A DNA stretch of 64,000 bases, taken from assembly GCF_014174475.1 (NCBI RefSeq), contig NZ_JACJUD010000002.1:670422-734421 (forward strand), in the 5' to 3' direction. A model generated the notes under the pieces. It made no database searches, was not told the DNA's origin, and saw only the letters and a program-made list of their open reading frames with translations. This document shows, one piece after another, positions 57,896 through 64,000 of the stretch. This stretch comes from Aquipseudomonas ullengensis (lineage in GTDB: Bacteria; Pseudomonadota; Gammaproteobacteria; Pseudomonadales; Pseudomonadaceae). Each line of letters opens with the position of its first letter. Within the stretch, counting starts at the first letter, position 1. The position numbers were made by a program, and so were the translations under genes.

Positions 57896-59014
57896 GTGGC
57901 TATCGATATTCAATGGATCCTCGACGACGCCAGCCTGGCGCGTCATTGCGCGGATTGGCAGCGTCTGCCGTTCGTTGCCCTCGACACCGAGTTCATGCGG
58001 GTCGACACCTTTTATCCGATCGCCGGCCTGCTGCAGGTGGGGGATGGCCAGCGCGCGTTTCTGGTCGATCCGCTGACTATCAGCGACTGGGCGCCCTTTG
58101 CCGCATTGCTGGAAGATCCGGCGGTGGTCAAGGTGCTACATGCCTGCAGCGAAGACCTCGAAGTCTTCTCGCGCCTGACCGGCAGCCTGCCAGCTCCGCT
58201 GTTCGACACCCAGTTGGCCGCCGGCTACCTCAACCTGGGCTTCTCCATGGGCTATTCGCGCCTGGTGCAGGAAGTCCTCGGCATCGAACTGCCCAAGGGC
58301 GAGACCCGCTCCGACTGGCTGCAGCGCCCGTTGTCACCGACCCAAATCAGCTACGCCGCCGAAGATGCCCTGCACCTGGCCGAGGTGTACCAACGCCTGC
58401 AACCCAAGCTGGGTGCGGACAAGCACGCCTGGGTGCTGGAAGACGGCGCCGAACTGGTCGCCAACCTGCGCCGCGAAACCGATCCGGACGAACTGTACCG
58501 CGACGCCAAGCTGGCCTGGAAGCTCTCGCGCCAGCAACTGGCGGTGATGCGCGCGCTGTGCGCCTGGCGTGAGCGTCAGGCCCGGGCACGCAATCAGCCG
58601 CGTAACCGCATCATCCGTGAGCACTCGTTGTGGCCGCTGGCGAAGACCCAGCCGGACAACCTGGTGGCCCTGGCCCGCATCGAAGAGATGCACCCGAAAA
58701 CCGTGCGCCAGGATGGCGAAACCCTGCTGGCGCTGATCAAGGATGCCGGCTCATTGCCGCCGGAGCGGTGGCCTGAATCGCTGCCGCTGCCCTTGCCGCT
58801 GGAGTCCACCGCGTTGCTCAAGCAGTTGCGTGCGGTCGGTCAGCGCGAGGCCGAACGTTTGCAGATCGCCCCGGAGCTGATGCTGCGCAAGAAATCCCTC
58901 GAAGCCCTGCTCAAAAGCGGTTATCCGGACGGCCCTTATCAACTGCCGGACAACCTGCGTGGCTGGCGTCGTGAATTGATGGGCGAGGCCTTGCTGGCCG
59001 CCCTGGAAAACTGA
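57896..59014 (+). CDS. rnd: Ribonuclease D
   Basis: A 372-residue 3'-5' exoribonuclease of tRNA maturation. The DEDDy catalytic residues appear as D30 and E32 in VALDTEFM, Asp in [10 protein letters not shown], and the Y/D pair in [15 protein letters not shown]. An HRDC domain follows ([40 protein letters not shown]). The start is GTG 57896, because AAAGGAG lies seven bases upstream and MAIDIQWI is the expected opening. One base separates its stop from ycgL, so the genes are coupled. Confidence 0.95.
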   Translation: MAIDIQWILDDASLARHCADWQRLPFVALDTEFMRVDTFYPIAGLLQVGDGQRAFLVDPLTISDWAPFAALLEDPAVVKVLHACSEDLEVFSRLTGSLPAPLFDTQLAAGYLNLGFSMGYSRLVQEVLGIELPKGETRSDWLQRPLSPTQISYAAEDALHLAEVYQRLQPKLGADKHAWVLEDGAELVANLRRETDPDELYRDAKLAWKLSRQQLAVMRALCAWRERQARARNQPRNRIIREHSLWPLAKTQPDNLVALARIEEMHPKTVRQDGETLLALIKDAGSLPPERWPESLPLPLPLESTALLKQLRAVGQREAERLQIAPELMLRKKSLEALLKSGYPDGPYQLPDNLRGWRRELMGEALLAALEN

Positions 59015-59015
59015 C

Positions 59016-59309
59016 ATGAAGAAAATCTGTTCGATCTACCGCAGTCCCCGCAAGAACGAGATGTACCTCTACGTGCTCAAGAGCGATGAGCTCAAGCGCG
59101 TACCCGAGGCGCTGCTGGCCGCTTTTGGCGCGCCGCAGCTGGCTTTCAGCCTGGTCCTGACCCCGGAGAAGCCACTGGCCCGCGAGGACATCCACAAGGT
59201 GCTGGAGAACCTCGAGAACCAGGGTTATCACCTGCAGATGCCGCCGCCGGAAGATGACTACATCGAGCACCTGCCGGAAGAACTGCTGCGTCGTAACGAC
59301 CCGGTCTGA
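59016..59309 (+). CDS. ycgL: YcgL domain-containing protein
   Basis: A 97-residue protein with the family opening [19 protein letters not shown], the middle [19 protein letters not shown] and the tail [14 protein letters not shown]. Function unknown; the gene is commonly placed right after rnd in Pseudomonas. Its TGA shares the A with the following ATG (TGATG), so the next gene is translationally coupled. Confidence 0.95.
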   Translation: MKKICSIYRSPRKNEMYLYVLKSDELKRVPEALLAAFGAPQLAFSLVLTPEKPLAREDIHKVLENLENQGYHLQMPPPEDDYIEHLPEELLRRNDPV

Positions 59310-60241
59310 TGCGCGTCCTGCTCGCCGAACAGGCTCACGCCCGCTACGCCGACCTGCTGCGGGCCGCGCGGCCGGACTTGCAGCTGATTGCGGCGGCTGA
59401 TTCGTGTGAGCTGCTCGACGTAGCGGGGCAGTGCCCGGTCTGGCTGGGCCAGCCGGATCTGCTGATGCCCCTGCTGCGTGCCGGGTTCAAGCCGGCCTGG
59501 TTGCAGTCCACCTGGGCCGGCATCACGCCGCTCCTTGGTGCTGGTCTGCCGCAGGACTACCCGTTGACTCGCGCGGTCGGCATCTTTGGCCAGGTCATGG
59601 CCGAATACGTGCTCACCTACCTGCTGGCGCATCGTCGGCAATTGCTGGCGCGCCTGGCCTGCCAGGTCGAACAGCACTGGGATGGCACGCCATCGGCAAG
59701 CCTGCGCGGCACCAAGGTGTTGATCGTCGGTGCCGGCGATATCGGCCAGCAGGTGGCGCAGCTGCTCGCCCCGTTTGGCATCGAGTTGCGCGGCATCGCC
59801 CGTGAGCCGAGAGCCATCGCGCCTTTCGCCGAGGTGCGTGGCATGAGCGATCTGGGCGAACTGGCCGGCTGGGCCGATTGCCTGGTCAACCTGCTGCCAG
59901 ATACCCCGGCGACCCGAGATATCTACGACGCCGCGCTGTTCGCCCGGATGCAGCCACATGCGCTGCTGATCAACGCCGGGCGCGGCGTGGCGGTGGTCGA
60001 CGCGGATCTGGTGGCGGCGCTGAACCGGGGGCAACTGGCGGGCGCGGTGATCGACGTGTGCCGCCAGGAGCCGCTGCCACCAGGGCATCCGTTTTGGGAC
60101 GCACCGCACCTGCTACTGACCGGGCACAGCTCGGCGCCGACCGACCCGGCAGCGATGGCGGAGTTGTTCCTCGACAACCTGCAGCGTTACCAGCAGGGCC
60201 AGGCGCTGCGCGGGCAGGTGGACTTCGCCCGCGGCTACTAA
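59309..60241 (+). CDS. D-2-hydroxyacid dehydrogenase family protein
   Basis: A 310-residue NAD(P)-dependent enzyme. The nucleotide motif is [14 protein letters not shown], the catalytic Arg is in [12 protein letters not shown], the Glu in [15 protein letters not shown] and the His in [10 protein letters not shown]. The His lies in GHSSAP, placing it in the GhrA/hydroxypyruvate-reductase-like branch rather than the classical LDH branch. The start overlaps the ycgL stop by one base. Confidence 0.88.
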   Translation: MRVLLAEQAHARYADLLRAARPDLQLIAAADSCELLDVAGQCPVWLGQPDLLMPLLRAGFKPAWLQSTWAGITPLLGAGLPQDYPLTRAVGIFGQVMAEYVLTYLLAHRRQLLARLACQVEQHWDGTPSASLRGTKVLIVGAGDIGQQVAQLLAPFGIELRGIAREPRAIAPFAEVRGMSDLGELAGWADCLVNLLPDTPATRDIYDAALFARMQPHALLINAGRGVAVVDADLVAALNRGQLAGAVIDVCRQEPLPPGHPFWDAPHLLLTGHSSAPTDPAAMAELFLDNLQRYQQGQALRGQVDFARGY

Positions 60242-60324
60242 CCACCAGTCGCCAATGCTTGGCCGCTACCGGCCTTGGGGCTAGACTGCCGGCCTTTTCC
60301 GCGTCGCAATCTAAAATCCGAGTC

Positions 60325-60774
60325 ATGGCCGCCAAAGTCGAACCCTTCTGGAAACGCAAAACCCTCGCCCAGCTCGATCAGGACGAGTGGGAGTCGCTGT
60401 GCGACGGCTGCGGCCTGTGCTGCCTGCAGAAACTCGAAGACGAGGATGACGGCAGCGTCTATTACACGCGCATTGCCTGCAAACTGCTGGACCTCAAGAC
60501 CTGCCAGTGCAGCGACTACAGCAACCGCCGCGCCCAGGTGCCAGACTGCATCCAGCTCACCCCAGCGCAGGCCGATCAGTTCCAGTGGCTCCCGCCAACC
60601 TGCGGCTACCGCCTGGTCAGCGAAGGCAAGGACCTGCCGCTCTGGCACCACTTGGTGTGTGGTGATCGTGATGCGGTGCACCACGAGCGTATTTCCCAGT
60701 CCGGACGCATGCTGAGCGAAAACAGCGTGGCCGAAGATGACTGGGAGGATTACCTGATTTTTCGCGCAGGTTGA
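60325..60774 (+). CDS. ycgN: YcgN family cysteine-cluster protein
   Basis: A 149-residue protein with the cysteine cluster [16 protein letters not shown] (near 24-39), then [18 protein letters not shown] and [10 protein letters not shown], and the ending [11 protein letters not shown]. The cysteines probably bind a metal or Fe-S cluster. The gene is usually next to ycgL/rnd, as here; the exact role is unknown. ATG 60325 opens the family N-terminus. Confidence 0.94.
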   Translation: MAAKVEPFWKRKTLAQLDQDEWESLCDGCGLCCLQKLEDEDDGSVYYTRIACKLLDLKTCQCSDYSNRRAQVPDCIQLTPAQADQFQWLPPTCGYRLVSEGKDLPLWHHLVCGDRDAVHHERISQSGRMLSENSVAEDDWEDYLIFRAG

Positions 60775-60830
60775 GCTTTCTGGCCGAGTTCCGGTCATAC
60801 CTGGACATCCGTTTTTGCATGGAGCCCCCG

Positions 60831-62063
60831 ATGCCTTTGCCACTCAAGAAGCTGCTCACCTCGATTGCCCTGCTGAGCCTCTGTGCCCCGGCCTGGGCGG
60901 CCAAGAAGGTCGACCTGGACTACTTGGTGCGTTTTCTCCCCGAGAGCGATCAGGCCGAAGTCAGCCTGACCCTGGAAAAGGCCGATGGCGTGCGCAGCCT
61001 GACCTTCGATCTGGGTGACAAGGGCTATTTCAGCGACTTCAAGGCCGATGGCAGCTGGCAACAGGACGGTGAAGAGAAGGGCTCCTGGCTACCCGGCAAG
61101 GGCAAGTCGACCCTGACCTACCGCGTACGCATCAGCCATCCGCGCAAATCCGGCAGCTTTGACGCCCGCATGACCCCGGACTGGGCGCTGTTTCGCGGCG
61201 ATGACCTGGTACCCAGTGCGCGTATGGTCAAGGACGATGATGTCGAGCTGGTCTCGCGTCTGCAGTTCGACCTGCCCAAGGGCTGGAAGGGCGTTGAAAC
61301 CGGTTGGCCGCGCATTGGCGAGAACCGCTTCCGTATCGACAATCCGTCGCGCAAGTTCGACCGCCCGACCGGCTGGATGCTCGCCGGCAAGATCGGCAGC
61401 CGTCGCGCCAAACTGGGCGATACCGACGTGACCGTGGCCGCGCCCGTCGGCGAGGGCCTGCGTCGAATGGACATTCTGACCCTGCTGACCTTCATCTGGC
61501 CCGAGGCCCAGGCGGTATTCCCGCGTGATCCGGCCAAACTGCTGATCGTCGGCGCCGGCGACCCGATGTGGCGCGGCGGCCTTTCGGCACCGAACTCGCT
61601 GTTCATGCAAAGCGAGCGGCCGTTGGTCAGCGAGAACGGCACCAGTTCCCTGGTGCACGAGCTGGTGCATGTGTTCAGCCGGATCAAGGACACCAACAAG
61701 AGCGACTGGATCAGCGAAGGCATAGCCGAGTACTACGCCATCGAGCTGATGCGCCGCTCCGGTGGCATGAGCGAGGACCGCTACCAGACGATCCGCAAGA
61801 AGCTCAGCAGTTGGGGCAAGTCGGTGCCGAGCCTGCGCACCGAGGAATCCACCGGGCCGGTCACTGCGCGCGCGGTAATCCTGCTGCAGGACCTGGATCG
61901 CGAGATCCGCAAGACCACCAACAACCAGCACTCCCTGGATGACGTCACCCGTGGCCTGATGCGCATGGACAAGGTCAGCACCAAGGACTTCATCGAAGTC
62001 AGCGAGAACGTCATGGGCCGCGCCTCGGAAGTGCTCGACAGCGACCTGCTGAAGCTCGACTAG
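60831..62063 (+). CDS. Secreted gluzincin-like metallopeptidase protein
   Basis: A 410-residue exported protein with signal LLTSIALLSLCAPAWA. A beta-rich N-terminal half (residues 20-230: LDYLVRFLPESDQAEVSL, DLPKGWKGVETGWPRIGENR) precedes a helical half containing HELVH followed 18 residues later by E in WISEGIAEYYAIELM. That is the HExxH-x18-E pattern of M1/M61-type zinc peptidases (gluzincins). The M1 GAMEN motif is absent; the domain order resembles M61 glycyl aminopeptidase-like proteins. ATG 60831 is chosen for GGAG six bases upstream and for opening the signal. The 3' end overlaps the convergent methyltransferase gene by four bases. Activity is inferred only. Confidence 0.72.
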   Translation: MPLPLKKLLTSIALLSLCAPAWAAKKVDLDYLVRFLPESDQAEVSLTLEKADGVRSLTFDLGDKGYFSDFKADGSWQQDGEEKGSWLPGKGKSTLTYRVRISHPRKSGSFDARMTPDWALFRGDDLVPSARMVKDDDVELVSRLQFDLPKGWKGVETGWPRIGENRFRIDNPSRKFDRPTGWMLAGKIGSRRAKLGDTDVTVAAPVGEGLRRMDILTLLTFIWPEAQAVFPRDPAKLLIVGAGDPMWRGGLSAPNSLFMQSERPLVSENGTSSLVHELVHVFSRIKDTNKSDWISEGIAEYYAIELMRRSGGMSEDRYQTIRKKLSSWGKSVPSLRTEESTGPVTARAVILLQDLDREIRKTTNNQHSLDDVTRGLMRMDKVSTKDFIEVSENVMGRASEVLDSDLLKLD

Positions 62064-62530
62064 AACTGCGGCCCTGAGCGGGTGTTGTTGCCTTTGGCCA
62101 GGCGGTCGTAGAGCACTACGTTGACCGTCGCGGCCAGGTTCATGCAGCCATTGGTGGGGATGTAGACCACTTCCTCGCCGCACCAGTCGCGGATTTCCTT
62201 GTCCAGCGAGCCGTCTTCCGGGCCGAAGATGTACAGCGCCCGGTCCGGATGGGTGTAGCTGGGCAGCGACCGCGCGCCTTCCACCAGCTCCACCGCCACC
62301 GGCGTACAGCCCAGCGGCACGATGCGGCGCAGATCATCGATATTGATCAGCGGAATGTCCTGATGGACCTTCTTGGTGTCGGTGATGAAGTCCTTGGCGC
62401 GGTCATAGCGGGTGCCGGTGTAGAACACCGAACTGACGCCATAGCAGCCGGCGGCCCGCATGATCGAGCCGACATTCTCCGGTGACTTGGGGTTGAACAG
62501 GCCGATGCAGCTATATCGTTTGTTGGCCAC
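62060..62530 (-). CDS. TrmH/SpoU-family RNA methyltransferase
   Basis: A 156-residue SPOUT methylase: opening SCIGLFNPKSPENVGSIMRA, middle ALYIFGPEDGSLDKEIRDWC and the SAM-knot motif VYIPTNGCMNLAATVNVVLY. Family members add 2'-O-methyl groups to RNA. The opening differs from TrmL, so the tRNA or rRNA target is not assigned. It lies next to a YajD-like nuclease gene on the same strand. Confidence 0.85.
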   Translation of the reverse strand: MANKRYSCIGLFNPKSPENVGSIMRAAGCYGVSSVFYTGTRYDRAKDFITDTKKVHQDIPLINIDDLRRIVPLGCTPVAVELVEGARSLPSYTHPDRALYIFGPEDGSLDKEIRDWCGEEVVYIPTNGCMNLAATVNVVLYDRLAKGNNTRSGPQF

Positions 62531-62589
62531 GGTAACGCTCGCGCAAAAAGACGGCGATTATACGGCCGCACCCGGCGCAGTGCCTGCCA

Positions 62590-62931
62590 TTAGTCCTTTT
62601 TCAGCAGGCTGGCCAGGTCACCGAAAGCCTTGTAGGTGGACTTGGCCGCTTGCGGGCTGGCGGTAGAGCCTTCGGCGAAGTACTGCTGGTCGGTGTAGCG
62701 CGAGTGTTCGTTGTCGTGGCAGAACAGGCACAGCAACTCCCAGTTGGAGCCGTCCTGCGGGTTGTTGCCATGGTTGTGGTCGCGGTGGTGCACGGTCAGC
62801 TCGCTCAGGCGCTTGCCGCTGAACTCGCGGGCGCAACGGCCGCATACGTGCGGGTACATCTTCAGGGCTTTCTGCCGGTAGTCCTCCTCGGCCTTGGCGG
62901 AGAGGAAACGGCTGTTGGTGCTGGTGCTCAT
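62590..62931 (-). CDS. yajD: YajD family HNH nuclease
   Basis: A 113-residue protein with a zinc-supported HNH: VCGRCAREF, LTVHHRDHNHGNNPQDGSNW and LLCLFCHDNEHSRY. This is the YajD pattern. The start is 62931 (MSTSTNSRFLS); the longer open frame upstream overlaps the next gene in antisense and is not credible. Cellular role unknown; it is not associated with a restriction or toxin system here. Confidence 0.88.
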   Translation of the reverse strand: MSTSTNSRFLSAKAEEDYRQKALKMYPHVCGRCAREFSGKRLSELTVHHRDHNHGNNPQDGSNWELLCLFCHDNEHSRYTDQQYFAEGSTASPQAAKSTYKAFGDLASLLKKD

Positions 62932-63014
62932 GGCTGGACCTGTGGTCGGGTGGCGAACGCGATGGTTCCGATGCTGCCAGAATAAAGCCAAAGCCCACGT
63001 AACTGGAGCCCGCC

Positions 63015-63335
63015 ATGCGTAATTTCCCTGTGTTCGCACTGTTGCTGGGCCTGTTGTCGACAGGCAGCTTATCGGCGGCCGAGCTGCTGCGTGTTCCGGT
63101 GGCGCCGGCCAGCGGCTCGCCCGGCACCGCCACGCCGCAGCCTTATGGGCAGCCGCAGGTACGCCCGTTGGGCAGTGGTAACCGTCCGCCGCTGTTGAAC
63201 AACCCGGCCCAGCCCCGGCCGATGAATACACCGGCCCCATTGCCGAAAGACCAGCCGCTGCCGCAGCTGGAAGAGCAGCGGCGCAATATTCAACACCCGG
63301 CGGAGAACCTGAAGTCACCCTCGCCGGATCGCTGA
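63015..63335 (+). CDS. Small proline-rich exported protein
   Basis: A 106-residue protein with signal peptide NFPVFALLLGLLSTGSLSAA and a disordered mature part rich in Pro, Gln and Asn (PQPYGQPQVRPLGSGNRPPL, NTPAPLPKDQPLPQLEEQ). I recognise no domain. TGGAG eight bases before ATG supports translation. It is divergent from yajD across 83 bases. Function unknown; possibly a periplasmic structural or linker peptide. Confidence 0.62.
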   Translation: MRNFPVFALLLGLLSTGSLSAAELLRVPVAPASGSPGTATPQPYGQPQVRPLGSGNRPPLLNNPAQPRPMNTPAPLPKDQPLPQLEEQRRNIQHPAENLKSPSPDR

Positions 63336-63453
63336 AAACTCGCGCCGGTCGCATCCGTTCAGGGTTGTCACGCAACTGCCATTTAATCTTCATTCCCCGG
63401 TCATTCGACTGCGGCAACGTGCCTGGCCACTACAACAGCCATCAGGAGTTGCC

Positions 63454-63993
63454 ATGTCCCTTCTCAAACCCTTGTCGTTCGCCATTCTGGCCGCGACCCT
63501 CGCCGGTTGCGCCGCGCCGATGCAAGTCGCCAAGCCGGTAGCGCCGAACAACGAGGATTGGTACCAGGTTCGCACCGAGACCCAGGTGTTGGTGTTCGAC
63601 GACTATCAGGTGTTCAAGGACTACCTGGCCACCGGCACGGCGCCGGTGATGCGTACCCTGGAAGAGAAGGCGGCCACTGGCCAGGAGCAGATTCTGGTCC
63701 TGCGCGCCGAGGACGAGGGCAAGGCGCTGGACAAGATTTCCGCCTACCGCTTCCTCAAGGTGGCCCAGCCACCGGCTTCGCCCTTTTATGGCGAAGTGCG
63801 CCAGGACGGCGCCATCTACGTGTTCAAGCGCTACGGCGACATGGTCGAGATGATCAAGCTGGGCGAGCCGATCTTCCGCTACACCGACATCGGCGGCGGC
63901 CCGGACGGCAAGACGGTGATCTACGGCCTGCAGAAGGAAGAAGGGCGCCCGGAAGCGACCATTCAGCAGTTCAAGAAGAACCACATGCTGTAA
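63454..63993 (+). CDS. Hypothetical lipoprotein
   Basis: A 179-residue protein with signal SLLKPLSFAILAATLAGC and lipobox TLAGC. The mature part is mixed alpha/beta (TETQVLVFDDYQVFKDYL, AEDEGKALDKISAYRFLK, QDGAIYVFKRYGDMVEMIKL, PDGKTVIYGLQKEEGRPE). I cannot assign a family. CAGGAGTTGCC precedes ATG 63454. It ends at 63993, so downstream partners are outside the window. Confidence 0.65.
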   Translation: MSLLKPLSFAILAATLAGCAAPMQVAKPVAPNNEDWYQVRTETQVLVFDDYQVFKDYLATGTAPVMRTLEEKAATGQEQILVLRAEDEGKALDKISAYRFLKVAQPPASPFYGEVRQDGAIYVFKRYGDMVEMIKLGEPIFRYTDIGGGPDGKTVIYGLQKEEGRPEATIQQFKKNHML

Positions 63994-64000
63994 GCGCTCG

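Noticed and set aside
62590..63417. YajD as part of a defence or toxin system
   Set aside because: The HNH domain matches the stand-alone YajD pattern, and the neighbours are an RNA methylase and small exported proteins, with no immunity, restriction or methylase-of-DNA gene.
1..64000. CRISPR array, tRNA, rRNA, phage or IS element
   Set aside because: No regularly spaced identical repeats, no cloverleaf-type conserved TTCGA arms, and no integrase or transposase protein were seen in any frame.

Overview
The window reads as a chromosomal segment of a Pseudomonas species. The support is high-GC coding sequence with dense codon-biased genes, the etfA/etfB/ETF-QO/plaF-like block, a complete atu cluster, CmoAB, an AsrA-like second Lon, DUF2897, YcgL/YcgN/RNase D synteny and several Pseudomonas-type intergenic palindromes (REP and others). 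I see no phage, integrase, IS transposase, CRISPR array, rRNA or tRNA gene. Almost every base is explained by about 59 protein genes plus short repeats and terminators.

Layout. 1-3290: end of a DUF2797 gene and pepN. 3291-10942: a long gap with a MITE-like repeat and an operator-like site, then a four-gene operon (DUF1302 outer-membrane barrel, DUF1329 periplasmic protein, Ycf48-like propeller, RND/MMPL inner-membrane transporter). 11090-16347: VOC protein, then ETF-QO divergent from etfBA, with a PsrA-like box between them, then a PlaF-like membrane phospholipase. 16460-24946: a substrate-binding protein with DUF4398 and OmpA lipoproteins, a MocR regulator, a VWA-ECF sigma-anti-sigma operon and two lipoproteins. 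25052-30324: an autotransporter, a PiuC-type hydroxylase and an MscS channel. 30406-40858: atuGFEDCBA with the divergent TetR gene atuR, a pathway for acyclic terpenes such as citronellol and geraniol. 41161-48756: two tandem orphan substrate-binding proteins, CPBP protease, DUF2897, cmoBA, a lipoprotein, a CHASE3-GAF-GGDEF cyclase and a lysoplasmalogenase. 48859-64000: chagasin-type inhibitor, Lon/AsrA, AraC regulator, mercaptopyruvate sulfurtransferase, acyltransferase, SMP-30-like protein, LysR/SDR pair, rnd-ycgL-hydroxyacid dehydrogenase-ycgN, a secreted metallopeptidase-like protein, an RNA methylase, YajD and two small exported proteins.

How the genes connect. The strongest link is regulatory. 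Two inverted copies of a 16-bp palindromic site lie between atuA and atuR, and a 15/16 copy lies upstream of the DUF1302 operon 36 kb away. This suggests that the TetR regulator of terpene catabolism also controls a trans-envelope RND/LolB-fold/barrel system, which I propose handles the hydrophobic substrate or a derivative. The ETF block supplies the electron route from acyl-CoA dehydrogenases such as AtuD to ubiquinone, and carries its own PsrA-like operator of the same architecture.

Main caveats: no database search or folding was run. Family calls rest on motifs and remembered family sequences, and several starts (GTG/TTG) are chosen from Shine-Dalgarno spacing.
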